33,805 bases of DNA, taken from Treponema sp. (lineage in GTDB: Bacteria; Spirochaetota; Spirochaetia; Treponematales; Treponemataceae). Numbering within the stretch: the first letter of the stretch is position 1; every line of letters starts with the position of its first letter. Shown in pieces: positions 7,483 to 16,799 of this stretch. The stretch is taken from the NCBI GenBank assembly GCA_017386165.1, contig JAFNQK010000130.1:1-33805 (forward strand), given 5' to 3'. The notes under the pieces are model-generated. The model had not been told where the DNA came from. It did no database searches and saw nothing but the letters and a program-made list of their open reading frames with translations. The position numbers and the translations under genes are program-made.

Positions 7483-9417
7483 TTATCCCTTAATCTTAAA
7501 CTGCTCAACTTCTTTCTGGAGAGTAGAAAGATTATCATGGTTTTCGTTACTTGTGTTTAAACAGGTTTCTACAGCTTTTGTAATCTGATTAGAACCTGCA
7601 GCCATTTCATTCATTGCATTACTGATTTCAGCAGTCACATTTGCAAGCATATGCATTTCTTCACCAATCTGTTTACCGCCTTCAAGCAATACGCTTGTAT
7701 TAGTCTTTACAGTATCGGTAGAAGTCTTAATCTCACTGATTGACTGAAGTACCTGTGCACTACCGGCATTCTGTTCTTCCATAGCATTCTGAATAACAGT
7801 TTCCTGCTGTCTAACGCTGCTTGTAAGATTAAAGATAACTTCAAACTGATTCTGAACAGCCTTTGTATTATTTGCAACACTTTCGATAGTATCCTGCAAT
7901 TCACCAAGCTGACTTGCGATTGCCTTACCCTGTGTATTTGACTGTTCTGCAAGTTTACGGATTTCGTCAGCAACAACGGCAAAACCTTTACCCGCTTCAC
8001 CAGCGTGAGCCGCTTCGATTGCTGCATTCATAGCAAGTAAGTTAGTCTGACTCGCAATACTCTGTACAATTGTAGAAGCTTCCATAAGGCTGGCAGATTT
8101 TTCAAGAACAGTACCTGCAAGTTCTACCGCAGCATTAATCTTTGCACGACCGTTTTCTGATTCTGTACTAAGTTCCTGTACAGTCTTTGAGTTGTTATCA
8201 AGAATCTGACTAACAGAGCGAATATTTGCAACCATTTCTTCAACAGCACTAGAAGAGTTAGATACTCCAGAAACCTGCTGATCTACACTTGTATTAAGTT
8301 CATTAATACGCATAATCATATTTTTGATTGTGGAATCGCTTTCTTCTACACCAGCAGACTGATTAATTACACGTTCTTTAACGCTATTGATATTTGCAAT
8401 AATTTCTTCTACAGCGCTACTTGTTTCAGTCATGTTTGTACTAAAGTTTTCTGCTGTGCCGAGAGAATAGTTTACAGACTTATTGATACCGTAAAGAAGT
8501 TTTCTTGTATTTACATGGAAGGCATTCAAGTCGTTTACCAAAAGACCAAATTCATCACGGCTTTCGATATCGAGATGATGTCCGGTATAGTCTTTTTCTG
8601 CAACAAGGCGTGTAAAACTAGTAATATCCCTTAATCGAGTTGCTACACCACGCATCTGCAAAAAGCTACTGAATACAACAATAATAACTCCGACACATCC
8701 ACCCGGGAACATATACTGCCAGAAAAGATTTGCGATAGGAATTTCTTTGATTGCCTGTGTAATAGCAGGAGTAATTGTAATCATCAAAGAACCCATTGCA
8801 CCAAATCCACTTACGAGTACAGAACGAAGTGTCAAAGGCATAGAAGTATAACCTTCAATTAGTGGAACTCTAAACAAAGTCTTTTCAAATCCCTGAAGGA
8901 ACAAAATATACATGATAAGGGAAATAAGGAATACGCTACCGAGACATCCAACAAAAAGAGGAGCAACATCGCAGTAATACCCTTTTGAACCTAAAGCAAC
9001 CAAAACAAGACATGGAACGACAACCCCGTTTCCAACCATGAATGCAATTGTAAGACTTTCAAATTTTTTAGCATATTTATTTGTTCTTAAAACAGATTCT
9101 TCATCTGCAATATTTACCTTCATGATTCGCTTTGTATTAAAAAGCCACCACCAGATACTAAGAGAAACAACGCCAATAACACCCAAAATAGCAGCAGGGT
9201 TAAGCCACGCATGCAAAGCTTCGCTCGGATTAAAAATTCCTGTATATCCAAAATATATCCAGCTGAATACAGTAGGAAGTAAGAAACCTCCCATGTAAAA
9301 AAAGAAAGTTCTTTTTCTGAATTTAAATAACTGAAGTCCAGTCTTATATTGTTCTACTTCTTTTTTCTTTTCATTAAGTTTCTGATTGAACATTTCATCG
9401 CTCATAGATTTCACCAT
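7483..9417 (-). CDS. Methyl-accepting chemotaxis protein, six-TM type without periplasmic sensor domain
   Basis: 644 residues. Six hydrophobic segments (~37-57, 74-94, 122-143, 153-176, 197-221, 232-254) with short loops replace the usual two-TM sensor. A HAMP-like region (~255-308) follows, then a long coiled-coil signalling domain. The conserved hairpin tip [20 protein letters not shown] is at ~454-473, followed by [15 protein letters not shown]. It should couple to CheW/CheA. The membrane-embedded sensor suggests detection of a membrane-linked signal or energy state, which is inference. ATG 9417 follows its promoter by ~20 bases; an alternative start is ATG 9405 (MSDEMFNQ), with GGTGA six bases upstream. 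No chemotaxis genes are adjacent. Confidence 0.93.
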   Translation of the reverse strand: MVKSMSDEMFNQKLNEKKKEVEQYKTGLQLFKFRKRTFFFYMGGFLLPTVFSWIYFGYTGIFNPSEALHAWLNPAAILGVIGVVSLSIWWWLFNTKRIMKVNIADEESVLRTNKYAKKFESLTIAFMVGNGVVVPCLVLVALGSKGYYCDVAPLFVGCLGSVFLISLIMYILFLQGFEKTLFRVPLIEGYTSMPLTLRSVLVSGFGAMGSLMITITPAITQAIKEIPIANLFWQYMFPGGCVGVIIVVFSSFLQMRGVATRLRDITSFTRLVAEKDYTGHHLDIESRDEFGLLVNDLNAFHVNTRKLLYGINKSVNYSLGTAENFSTNMTETSSAVEEIIANINSVKERVINQSAGVEESDSTIKNMIMRINELNTSVDQQVSGVSNSSSAVEEMVANIRSVSQILDNNSKTVQELSTESENGRAKINAAVELAGTVLEKSASLMEASTIVQSIASQTNLLAMNAAIEAAHAGEAGKGFAVVADEIRKLAEQSNTQGKAIASQLGELQDTIESVANNTKAVQNQFEVIFNLTSSVRQQETVIQNAMEEQNAGSAQVLQSISEIKTSTDTVKTNTSVLLEGGKQIGEEMHMLANVTAEISNAMNEMAAGSNQITKAVETCLNTSNENHDNLSTLQKEVEQFKIKG

Positions 9418-9437
9418 CCAATTTTGTTGTATCGGTA

Positions 9438-9466
9438 ATTATACCATTATTATATTCTAAACTCAA
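9438..9466 (-). promoter_or_regulatory. Sigma-70 promoter of the six-TM chemoreceptor
   Basis: Minus strand: TTGAGT (9466-9461), a 17-base spacer and TATAAT (9443-9438). Predicted transcription start is near 9431, giving a leader of about 14 bases to ATG 9417 or 26 to ATG 9405. Confidence 0.65.
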
Positions 9467-9507
9467 AACAATTTTTAAACTACACCCTTATTTTCATCGT
9501 CAAAAAT

Positions 9508-9536
9508 TTGCAAAAGGATGAATTTTTTTGTAATAT
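9508..9536 (+). promoter_or_regulatory. Sigma-70 promoter of the TPR lipoprotein, leaderless
   Basis: TTGCAA (9508-9513), a 17-base spacer and TAATAT (9531-9536), eight bases before ATG 9545. Predicted leader is 0-3 bases, and no Shine-Dalgarno site is positioned for this start. Confidence 0.55.
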
Positions 9537-9544
9537 AAATTGAT

Positions 9545-9949
9545 ATGAAAAGAATAATGACAATTTTGTTTACAGTAACAGCACTTATGCTCGCTTCTTG
9601 TGTTTCAAATGCAAAAATTCCTGATAATGCAACTTCAACACAGTTGATTCAGCTTGGTCAGGATGCAATGGAAGTTTCAAACTACACTGCCGCCGAACAA
9701 TACTACATGGCTGTAATCCAGCGCTATGGAATGGACACAGCAACTTATATCGAAGCCAGATATGAGCTCGGTCATCTATATTTAAAGAAAAAAGATTATA
9801 CACAGGCATACGAATGCTTTTCAGAAATTGTTGAAATCTTTGAAAATGCAGAAATCGGATATCTGCCTGCTGCTTATAAAAAACTTGCTCAGATGGGACT
9901 TTCTAACATCCCAGACGGAAAGCTTACAAAACTTCAGAAAGCAGAATAG
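9545..9949 (+). CDS. Small TPR-repeat lipoprotein
   Basis: 134 residues. The signal peptide (ILFTVTALMLASC) ends in lipobox LASC with C19 as lipidation site. The mature part is about two tetratricopeptide-like helical hairpins: IQLGQDAMEVSNYTAAEQYY, then ARYELGHLYLKKKDYTQAYE. It is probably a membrane-anchored scaffold that binds other envelope proteins; the partner is unknown. Its stop codon lies 2 bases from the stop of the convergent vWA gene, with no room for a separate terminator. The start codon lies just downstream of a -10 box and lacks a ribosome site. Confidence 0.85.
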   Translation: MKRIMTILFTVTALMLASCVSNAKIPDNATSTQLIQLGQDAMEVSNYTAAEQYYMAVIQRYGMDTATYIEARYELGHLYLKKKDYTQAYECFSEIVEIFENAEIGYLPAAYKKLAQMGLSNIPDGKLTKLQKAE

Positions 9950-9951
9950 CT

Positions 9952-11370
9952 TTATCTGCCCCGGGCGGTTTTATCGTCCGGAGTGATAATTGCTTCTATA
10001 CTAATATTATTTTCTTCAGCCATTTTAAGAACCAAATCTTTTGAGTATCTGCCTGAACCTCGTGGAGTCGGATGAGGCTCTGCATCTCCAATAAGAATAA
10101 TCTTTTTACTTGCCTCAGAATTCCATCTGTAAAATGCCATTGAGCCGTAGAGAGCTTCATACACCGCTTCTGGAATATCCCCACCTTCTTTTCCCTTGAT
10201 TTCAAAAGCATTTAAATATCTTGCAAATACATCCACATCATCCGTAAAGTTAAAAAATCTTACAGGAAGTCCATTGTACTTAAAATTATCTCCATAATCC
10301 CGGTAAAGCAAAAGTCCCAGTCTAATATAACCAAACTGTTTTACTCCTTTTATGAGTTCCGGAATCCATTCATTTCTAAGCTGTTCAATATCGTCCTTCA
10401 TGGAACCTGTTGCATCGATTGCAAATACAATATCCACATTGTCTTTTGATTCAATTGAATTAAGGCTTTCCATTATATCCTGAACAATTGTTTCCGGGCC
10501 TTTTGAAAAGGTTACGAATTCGGCAAATTTACTGAATTCTTCTGTAGCTGTAGGGCTATATGCATCTGTAAGAACGACACCAGATTTCTTTTCAGTTTTT
10601 TCTACAGGGAGAACTTCTCCTACTGCAGGAGCCTCTTCTGTGGCTGAAGCTTCTTCTGACGCTGGTGCCTCAGGATCTGCAGGTAATTCTTCTTCTGCAG
10701 GAGTTTCTTCAACAGGAACCACGTTTTCTTTTTTTCCAACTATCTCTTCTGCAATCACATATCCGTGAGGAATCTCAGGTGTAATGTCCTTTTCAACAGT
10801 CTTCATGGGCTTTGTAGTAGCTTTTTTCTGTCCCATATCAAACATAAAACTGTTATCAAAAAAAGAGCCTGAATAGTCACCATATTTTTTTTCAAAGGCA
10901 CGAATATTTACAAAGGTTCCACGACCGATAGAAACGATTCCATTTCTTGTCCAGGGATATCCAAACTGTACGGTTGCAGGAATATAAATATGAAAAGCCT
11001 TTCCAAATTCTTCATCATCTTCTGGAGTTGAATCTATAAGGCTGTATTTTGAATTTTCAGAATCAAGTTTTTTTCCGTCCAGAAGACGAATTTCATCACC
11101 ATTAAAAACATTATACTCAAGGGCACGATATGCATAATTCGGGATTTTTCCATCAGGATCTTTTGTAGTTTCTGTAAGAAGAATTGAGTTTACACCTGAT
11201 TTCTGGCGCACATACAGATGATAGCCCTGAGGAACATCCAGAGAGTCCGATTCTTCCGCCTCGAGACGAATGTCATCTACAGAAATAAACAGATTGTTTT
11301 CTGCATACATGACACCACAAAGAGATAAACCACAACTTAATAAAATCCGTATTAAAAGCCCTTTTCTCAT
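9952..11370 (-). CDS. Exported von Willebrand factor A domain protein
   Basis: 472 residues from ATG 11370, giving a normal signal peptide (MRKGLLIRILLSCGLSLCGV, then MYAE). The frame is open 30 codons further up, but that extension is not signal-like and runs into the divergent promoter. Residues ~30-210 are a beta-rich region of unknown type (HLYVRQKSGVNSILL). A linker of ~45 residues rich in Glu, Pro and Ala follows (~220-260). The C-terminal ~175 residues are a vWA domain with a MIDAS motif of the DxTGS kind (D319, T321, S323 in FAIDATGSM), followed by EGGDIPEAVYEAL and LIGDAEPHP. It should bind a metal ion and a protein ligand outside the cytoplasm. It is not part of the bat operon. Confidence 0.85.
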   Translation of the reverse strand: MRKGLLIRILLSCGLSLCGVMYAENNLFISVDDIRLEAEESDSLDVPQGYHLYVRQKSGVNSILLTETTKDPDGKIPNYAYRALEYNVFNGDEIRLLDGKKLDSENSKYSLIDSTPEDDEEFGKAFHIYIPATVQFGYPWTRNGIVSIGRGTFVNIRAFEKKYGDYSGSFFDNSFMFDMGQKKATTKPMKTVEKDITPEIPHGYVIAEEIVGKKENVVPVEETPAEEELPADPEAPASEEASATEEAPAVGEVLPVEKTEKKSGVVLTDAYSPTATEEFSKFAEFVTFSKGPETIVQDIMESLNSIESKDNVDIVFAIDATGSMKDDIEQLRNEWIPELIKGVKQFGYIRLGLLLYRDYGDNFKYNGLPVRFFNFTDDVDVFARYLNAFEIKGKEGGDIPEAVYEALYGSMAFYRWNSEASKKIILIGDAEPHPTPRGSGRYSKDLVLKMAEENNISIEAIITPDDKTARGR

Positions 11371-11405
11371 ACTGTGTTTATCGGTTTTTTTTTGCCAGTA
11401 TTTTA

Positions 11406-11435
11406 TTGAAAAATCACTAAAATACAGTATATAAT
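11406..11435 (+). promoter_or_regulatory. Sigma-70 promoter of the 11445 gene, nearly leaderless
   Basis: TTGAAA (11406-11411), an 18-base spacer and a perfect TATAAT (11430-11435). GTG 11445 follows after nine bases, so the leader would be about 2-3 bases. No Shine-Dalgarno site is present. Confidence 0.65.
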
Positions 11436-11444
11436 TGTATAAGC

Positions 11445-12536
11445 GTGTCAGATAAAACAATGGAACTTAATAATCAATTTACTCAAGTCGACATAAGCGA
11501 ATTTTACGATAACGAGCCTAACCAGCAAGTTGAACCAGATGCCGGTATCGTTTTACTCACTCCTAAACAGCAAATTTTATATTCAGAATTTATAGACCTC
11601 GTTAAAGAAAAAGATCCAGATCGAGTTGAAGTTTTTGAATCAAGAATGAGGGATTTGAAAAAGCTTGCAACTGCAATTGCAGCCTTTCCTTCCCTTTTGG
11701 AACGACATGATTTAACGGGTGGAATGCGCACCCCTCAGCTTTTGATTGATTCCCTCATCAAGCACCAGGAACGGGGAGATGTAACGCTGGCACTTCCTTC
11801 AAAAGCAATCCTTGGAAAAGGCTTTATCGTTGCCAAGACCCACACCTTTTCTTCTCTTGCAAAACAGAGTGAAAAACTGGATGCACCTAAAAAGCTGATA
11901 GAAGCCCTTAAGCTTGAAACCGTCACCATGATGTTCAATCTCATGGCAGAAGACGTTTACATGAATCTCATAAACGACAATTCCCAACCAATGGAATACC
12001 GCCGTGAATGGTGTCTCAGTCTTTTGATGCTTTGGGAACACAGAAACGACCAGAACATCGAAAACATTGCACCGGTCCTTCAGTCAGTATGGCTTGCCCG
12101 CAGAAAACTTGCTCCTGCTTTTGGAACAATGATGGGTACAAGTGAACTGATTATCATGTCCATGCAGATGGATGAACAGTGGATTGGCTTTATTAAAAGT
12201 GAAATGAAAAACCCTGGCGTTTCTCAGGCCATGGAAGAATTCTTATTTGGAATTTCAACAGAACAGATTCAGCAGTTAAAAGAAATCCTTAAAACAAAAG
12301 GTATTCCTGCCATCAGCCGTGATGAAGTAAGTACCTTCCTTGGTGAACACGTAAAAGTCGATGCCGGTCTAGACTACCGAGACTTCTATTCGATGTATAC
12401 AATCCGCCGGGATAACGCCCGCTCACGACACAGACTTAAGCTTGAAGGGCCACACAAAACCCTTGAAGATTACTACATTCAATACATTACCGCAAAAAAC
12501 AAAGAAAAACAGAACAATGACATTTTTGCAAAATAG
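11445..12536 (+). CDS. Conserved-looking hypothetical protein, mostly helical
   Basis: 363 residues from GTG 11445; ATG 11460 is an alternative start five codons in. I do not recognise the family. There is no signal peptide or membrane segment, so it should be cytoplasmic. The composition is helix-rich with many charged residues (LVKEKDPDRVEVFESRMRDLKKL), and there is a methionine-rich central part (MMFNLMAEDVYMNL, MGTSELIIMSMQMDEQ). The C-terminus is basic (YTIRRDNARSRHRLKLEG). Base composition and codon use match the neighbours, supporting a real gene. It is divergent from the vWA protein (74-base gap) and lies 65 bases upstream of ackA, which has its own promoter. Confidence 0.8.
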   Translation: MSDKTMELNNQFTQVDISEFYDNEPNQQVEPDAGIVLLTPKQQILYSEFIDLVKEKDPDRVEVFESRMRDLKKLATAIAAFPSLLERHDLTGGMRTPQLLIDSLIKHQERGDVTLALPSKAILGKGFIVAKTHTFSSLAKQSEKLDAPKKLIEALKLETVTMMFNLMAEDVYMNLINDNSQPMEYRREWCLSLLMLWEHRNDQNIENIAPVLQSVWLARRKLAPAFGTMMGTSELIIMSMQMDEQWIGFIKSEMKNPGVSQAMEEFLFGISTEQIQQLKEILKTKGIPAISRDEVSTFLGEHVKVDAGLDYRDFYSMYTIRRDNARSRHRLKLEGPHKTLEDYYIQYITAKNKEKQNNDIFAK

Positions 12537-12537
12537 G

Positions 12538-12566
12538 TTGTTCATTTTTTCTTACAGTTTTATAAT
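12538..12566 (+). promoter_or_regulatory. Sigma-70 promoter of ackA
   Basis: TTGTTC (12538-12543), a 17-base spacer and TATAAT (12561-12566). The leader is about 29 bases and carries AAAGGA (12589-12594) seven bases before ATG 12602, a conventional arrangement unlike the leaderless genes nearby. Confidence 0.65.
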
Positions 12567-12601
12567 AAATCAATATTTAATTTTTTCTAAAGGACAAAAT
12601 T

Positions 12602-13930
12602 ATGGTCATTCTTACACTTAACTGCGGATCTTCATCTGCAAAATACCAGGTTTATGACTGGGACAACAAAGCTGTTCTTGCAAGCGGAGTTGTAGAACGA
12701 ATTGGGGAAGCTGGTTCATGCATTACTCACAAAGCAAAAGGAAATAAAACTGAATTTGAAAGCCCTTGTCCAACCCACAAAGAAGCAATTGAACTTATTC
12801 TTAAAGAAATCACAGATAAAGAAGTTGGTGTAATCAGCGACATGAGCGTTATCGGCGCTGTAGGTCACCGCGTACTCCACGGAGGAGACAAGTTTACAAA
12901 GTCTGTACTTGTAACTCCAGAAGTTTTGAATACATTCCGTTCGGTAATCGACCTCGGACCACTCCACATGCCTGCTAACATTATGGGTATCGAAGCTGCA
13001 CAGAAAGTTTTGCCTAATGTTCCACACGCAGCAGTAATGGATACAGCATGGCACCAGACAATGCCAGAAAGTTCATTTATGTACGCAATTCCTCGCGAAT
13101 GGTACACAAAATATGCAGCCCGCAAATACGGTTTCCACGGAACTTCTTTCTTGTACACAGCAAAACGTGCTGCAGCTCTCTTGCGCAAAGATCCAAAAGA
13201 CACAAACCTTATCATCTGCCACATCGGAAACGGTGCATCTTGTTGTGCAGTAAAGAACGGTGTCTGCTACGATACAACAATGGGTATTACACCTCTCGAA
13301 GGTCTTGTAATGGGAACCCGCTCAGGCGACCTTGACCCTGCACTTCCATTCTACATCATGAGAAAAACAGGAATGAGCGCAGATGAAATGGACCGTGCAT
13401 TAAACAAGAAATCTGGTCTTTTAGGAATCACAGGCAAATACACAGACCGCCGCGATATTCAGAAAGGTGCAGAAGAAGGCGACCCACTCTGCAAGCTCGG
13501 ACAGGAAATGGAAGGCTACCGCATCAAAAAGACAATCGGTTCTTATGTTGCTGCCCTTGGAAAAGTTGATGCCGTAATCTTTACAGCAGGTGTTGGAGAA
13601 CACTCTCCAAAGATTCGCAGTCTTGCAACAGAAGGCCTCGAAATCATGGGAATCAAGCTTGACGAAAAGAAAAATGCACTTTCTAACACATCAAATGGTG
13701 AAACTCTCATCAGTGCAGATGATTCAAAAGTTAAAGTATTTGTAATTCCAACAGACGAAGAGCTTGTAATGACAGAAGATGCATTTGCCCTCATGAAGGG
13801 AACCTACGATGTGCACACAAACTTTACTTACAGCTTCCAGTCAAAGGATTATGTAAACAAAGCTCGTGAAGCTGCATTGCAGAAAGATATCGAAAAACTC
13901 CCTGAATTAAAGAACATCATCGTTCACTAA
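12602..13930 (+). CDS. ackA: Acetate kinase
   Basis: 442 residues. It makes ATP and acetate from acetyl phosphate, the last step of acetate fermentation. Motifs: N7 in [12 protein letters not shown]90 in GHRVLHGG, D147 in [10 protein letters not shown]179 in YGFHGTS, phosphate-binding CHIGNGAS, R240 in [10 protein letters not shown] and the terminal [10 protein letters not shown]. Family members are usually about 400 residues; the extra length is mainly a C-terminal tail of ~35 residues after the last conserved motif. The usual HNP of the acetate-site loop reads HMP here ([10 protein letters not shown]). No phosphotransacetylase gene is adjacent. The gene has its own promoter, a good AAAGGA ribosome site and a strong terminator. 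Confidence 0.97.
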   Translation: MVILTLNCGSSSAKYQVYDWDNKAVLASGVVERIGEAGSCITHKAKGNKTEFESPCPTHKEAIELILKEITDKEVGVISDMSVIGAVGHRVLHGGDKFTKSVLVTPEVLNTFRSVIDLGPLHMPANIMGIEAAQKVLPNVPHAAVMDTAWHQTMPESSFMYAIPREWYTKYAARKYGFHGTSFLYTAKRAAALLRKDPKDTNLIICHIGNGASCCAVKNGVCYDTTMGITPLEGLVMGTRSGDLDPALPFYIMRKTGMSADEMDRALNKKSGLLGITGKYTDRRDIQKGAEEGDPLCKLGQEMEGYRIKKTIGSYVAALGKVDAVIFTAGVGEHSPKIRSLATEGLEIMGIKLDEKKNALSNTSNGETLISADDSKVKVFVIPTDEELVMTEDAFALMKGTYDVHTNFTYSFQSKDYVNKAREAALQKDIEKLPELKNIIVH

Positions 13931-13947
13931 TCCAGAAGAAAAACATG

Positions 13948-13992
13948 AAAAAAGGCTGTCCACCGCTTAAAAGTTGGTTGACAGCCCTTTTC
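13948..13992. terminator. Bidirectional intrinsic terminator between ackA and the Cache chemoreceptor
   Basis: AAAAAAGGCTGTC (13948-13960) pairs with GACAGCCCTTTT (13980-13991). The stem is flanked by an A-run on the left and a T-run on the right, so it can terminate the plus-strand ackA transcript and the minus-strand chemoreceptor transcript. The 19-base loop is large. Confidence 0.8.
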
Positions 13993-14011
13993 ATTTAACA
14001 CACAAAAAAAT

Positions 14012-15931
14012 CTATTCTTCTGTCTCCAGAGAATCCAGTTCCATTTGTTCATCAAGAGTTTCTATTTCAGCAACTTCCTCTTTCATTTTTTCAATTCTTG
14101 GACCGGTAGTATCAGAAGAATCCAGCTTAAATCCATCTACTAATTCTACAACGGAGTCTACAGCCTTTTTATTTTCTTCTGTAGAATGAAGGGCAAACTT
14201 AGCAGCCTGTCGCATTTCGTTCATGCTCATTCTTACACTGATGGACTGATTATGGGTTTCAAAGGCAATTGCCTTAAGTTCATCAATTTCAGAGAAGAGG
14301 TGGCCACTTTGATTCTTCATAGATTTAGAAGCATCTGTCATATGCTGGGTTACTTCATTAATAACCTTTACATTAGAAAGAATATTATCAGTTGCCTGCT
14401 TTTCCTGCTGCATACCGCTCTGGATTTCATTCATCAGGCCGTCAATTTCGCGGATTTTGTCTCCCATCTGCTCAAAGGATTTTGACGAAGTGTCCGAGGC
14501 ATTTACGATTCCCTGAATAGAAGCAGTTACATCTTCAAGCAGGGCCTTGATTTCACTTGACTGGCGAGCAGAAGTTTCTGCAAGCTTACGGATTTCATCG
14601 GCAACAACGCCAAAGCCCTTTCCCGCTTCTCCGGCATGAGCCGCTTCGATTGCAGCATTCATAGCAAGAAGGTTGGTCTGGCTTGCAATCTGTGCAATAG
14701 CCTGGTTTGCAAGATTAAGGTTATTACTCTGTTCAACAATTGTTTCTACCTGAGTACCTACATTCTTTTGCATAATACGGCCTTTTTCACTTTCAGAAAC
14801 CAGTTCTTTATACTCATTGCTGATTTTATCCATTGTTGTACAAACCGACTGAATATTTGCACTAACTTCTTCAATTGCGGTCGATGCAGTCTGAATTGCG
14901 TCGTACTGCTCTGTAATCTTGGTTTCAAGACCGTTTAATTCAAGTTCTACACCGGTAACACTGCCGGAAATTGATTCGACCTTTTTTGACTGGTCATCAA
15001 TACTGGTATCAATTTTTACAACATTATCAAGGCTGACTTCAATCTGTTCTACATGAGAATTCATCTTGTTAATCAGCTCATTACTATTTTCTGTAAGAAT
15101 ATCCGATTCAGTTCTAAGTTCTTCTACAATGGAAGAAAGATTCTTGATTACACCGTTACAGTTTTTTGCAAGGCTTACAAGTTCAAGACTTCCTGTTTCA
15201 GGAATGCGGGCAGATAAATCGGCCTCACCGTCTGCAATGCTCTGCATAGAACCAGAAATCTTATTCATAGCACCAAAAAGCCGGCGGACTACAAGAATCA
15301 TAATCAGACAGCCAATAATAACTAAGAAAATACTAATCGAAACAATTTTTAAAGCAGAAAGTTTTACAGCCCTTACAACATCGGCTACAGCATAATCACA
15401 TCCGATAATACCGACAACTTCACCTTTAGAATTCTTAATTCCAGTGTAGGCACTTACAGTATATCCCCACTGATCCTGTTCTTCGATTCCTGTAGAAACG
15501 GTTTTACCGTCTCTAAAACAGTCCTGAACCTGGTGTCCCCAGGTGCTGATATCTTCTACATCTCCAAGAGCACTAAATTCATCTTCATCATCCTGTTCTG
15601 CACTACCGTCGATAATATAAACATAGTCATCACCAATCTTGCTCATTGTATAAAGATAGGCACAACTTACGTACTGTTTTACTTCGTACATCCATTCCCA
15701 GGTATCCTGATAAAAATCATCCTGATCATCCATTCTTGAAAGAAAGGCTTCAAACTCATCTCCATCAAGTTTTTTGGCAACAGTTTCTACAACAGGAATT
15801 CCCTGACGCTCCGCCATATCTGCAGAAATATTTGTGATTACATACGAAGATAAAACTGCAACGATTGAAATAATCGAGAATACAATCAAAAGATAAACGA
15901 GAATAAGTTTTGATTTAATTGATTTTAGCAT
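14012..15931 (-). CDS. Methyl-accepting chemotaxis protein with Cache-like periplasmic sensor
   Basis: 639 residues with the classical layout. TM1 is at ~9-32, a periplasmic sensor of ~160 residues (~33-192) resembles a single Cache domain ([19 protein letters not shown], then [13 protein letters not shown]), TM2 is at ~193-216 and a HAMP domain at ~217-270 ([17 protein letters not shown]). The long coiled-coil signalling domain has its tip [20 protein letters not shown] at ~415-434. The sensor is rich in acidic residues (EQDDEDEF). The start is supported by AGGAG six bases upstream of ATG 15931. It lies 11 bases behind the DJ-1 family gene, whose stop codon runs into this ribosome site (TAAAGGAG), so the two are co-transcribed. 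Ligand unknown. Confidence 0.94.
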   Translation of the reverse strand: MLKSIKSKLILVYLLIVFSIISIVAVLSSYVITNISADMAERQGIPVVETVAKKLDGDEFEAFLSRMDDQDDFYQDTWEWMYEVKQYVSCAYLYTMSKIGDDYVYIIDGSAEQDDEDEFSALGDVEDISTWGHQVQDCFRDGKTVSTGIEEQDQWGYTVSAYTGIKNSKGEVVGIIGCDYAVADVVRAVKLSALKIVSISIFLVIIGCLIMILVVRRLFGAMNKISGSMQSIADGEADLSARIPETGSLELVSLAKNCNGVIKNLSSIVEELRTESDILTENSNELINKMNSHVEQIEVSLDNVVKIDTSIDDQSKKVESISGSVTGVELELNGLETKITEQYDAIQTASTAIEEVSANIQSVCTTMDKISNEYKELVSESEKGRIMQKNVGTQVETIVEQSNNLNLANQAIAQIASQTNLLAMNAAIEAAHAGEAGKGFGVVADEIRKLAETSARQSSEIKALLEDVTASIQGIVNASDTSSKSFEQMGDKIREIDGLMNEIQSGMQQEKQATDNILSNVKVINEVTQHMTDASKSMKNQSGHLFSEIDELKAIAFETHNQSISVRMSMNEMRQAAKFALHSTEENKKAVDSVVELVDGFKLDSSDTTGPRIEKMKEEVAEIETLDEQMELDSLETEE

Positions 15932-15942
15932 AAGTGTCTCCT

Positions 15943-16563
15943 TTATCTCTGAACGGTAGCAGCTTTTACCTTGGCGTAAACTTCTTCTCCAGCTGTTAAT
16001 CTTACAAGTTCCATTGCAAACTGCTCTGCAGCGCCGGCACCTCTACCTGTAATAATATTCTGGTCTGTTACAAAAGGAACATTTCTGTGGTGAGTTGAAT
16101 TTTTCATCAGATTTTCAGACAAAGCTGCATCTCCTACATATTTTGCAACATCATTTTCCATTCCCGGATAACAGGTCCAATTTTTGCCTGTTAAAACACC
16201 AGTTTTTGCAAGAACAACAGCAGGAGCGGCACAAATGGCAGCAATAAGTTTTTTCTGACCGTCAGAACGCTTAATGGCATCGCTTACATCATGACTTAAA
16301 GCCAGATTTGCAGATCCGTTCATTCCTCCCGGACAGAAAATCAAATCCGGACATTGCCCGGTAAACTGTTCACGATATTCTTCTATTGACATATCAGCAA
16401 TCACAGGAATTTTATGAGAACCAATAACTATATAAGGATCATTCATTGTCTCACTTGGAACAGCAACAGTGTAAACTTCCTGTCCGGCTCTTCTCAAATA
16501 ATCAACAGGAGTAAGTGCTTCAACTTCTTCAAAACCATCTGCTAAAAAAACAACGCATGTCAT
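15943..16563 (-). CDS. DJ-1/PfpI family protein
   Basis: 206 residues from ATG 16563, chosen over a TTG three codons upstream because GAGG lies nine bases before the ATG. It has a class I glutamine amidotransferase-like flavodoxin fold with the DJ-1 features: E13 in DGFEEVEAL, the nucleophile-elbow cysteine C111 in [11 protein letters not shown], and [14 protein letters not shown] near the end. The relatives most like it are the YajL/ThiJ proteins, linked to oxidative or carbonyl stress protection and possibly deglycase or chaperone activity; the exact activity here cannot be told. It is the first gene of a two-gene unit with a chemoreceptor, an unusual partner that could hint at stress-linked taxis (inference). 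Confidence 0.9.
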   Translation of the reverse strand: MTCVVFLADGFEEVEALTPVDYLRRAGQEVYTVAVPSETMNDPYIVIGSHKIPVIADMSIEEYREQFTGQCPDLIFCPGGMNGSANLALSHDVSDAIKRSDGQKKLIAAICAAPAVVLAKTGVLTGKNWTCYPGMENDVAKYVGDAALSENLMKNSTHHRNVPFVTDQNIITGRGAGAAEQFAMELVRLTAGEEVYAKVKAATVQR

Positions 16564-16602
16564 ATATGTCAACCTCGATTTTTTTTATAATCTAATAAGA
16601 AA

Positions 16603-16630
16603 ATTATATCATCGATTTATATTTCTTCAA
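16603..16630 (-). promoter_or_regulatory. Sigma-70 promoter of the DJ-1/chemoreceptor unit
   Basis: Minus strand: TTGAAG (16630-16625), a 16-base spacer and TATAAT (16608-16603). The leader is about 33 bases and contains the GAGG ribosome site. Confidence 0.6.
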
Positions 16631-16734
16631 GAAAGAAAATCCTGAGTGCAAATCATAGGGAGTAGGATACACCAGCAGCGGAGAAATTATTACTGTTATT
16701 TCCAAGCCTTTCAGCCGGACAGTTCGGTTTGTTA

Positions 16735-16753
16735 TTTACTGTCTAGCAGTAAA
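16735..16753. promoter_or_regulatory. Inverted repeat upstream of the REC-STAS-REC promoter, possible operator
   Basis: TTTACTG (16735-16741), loop TCTAG, CAGTAAA (16747-16753) is a perfect seven-base dyad ending eight bases before the -35 box of the next gene. A related TTACTG half-site occurs about 45 bases upstream. The position suits a regulator site, but no regulator is known. Confidence 0.35.
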
Positions 16754-16761
16754 AATCCATC

Positions 16762-16790
16762 TTGCGAAGTACCCTAAATGCGTATAAAAT
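16762..16790 (+). promoter_or_regulatory. Sigma-70 promoter of the REC-STAS-REC operon, nearly leaderless
   Basis: TTGCGA (16762-16767), a 17-base spacer and TAAAAT (16785-16790), nine bases before ATG 16800. The AAAGG at 16791-16795 resembles a ribosome site, but would lie mostly upstream of the predicted transcription start. Confidence 0.5.
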
Positions 16791-16799
16791 AAAGGTATT

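Noticed and set aside
11371-11460. 30-codon upstream extension of the vWA gene
   Set aside because: It spans the divergent promoter and would bury the signal peptide that starts cleanly at ATG 11370.
12716-13224. Two antisense open frames of 112 and 119 codons inside acetate kinase
   Set aside because: They lie wholly within ackA, which has all its catalytic motifs. They lack ribosome sites and look like by-products of its codon bias.
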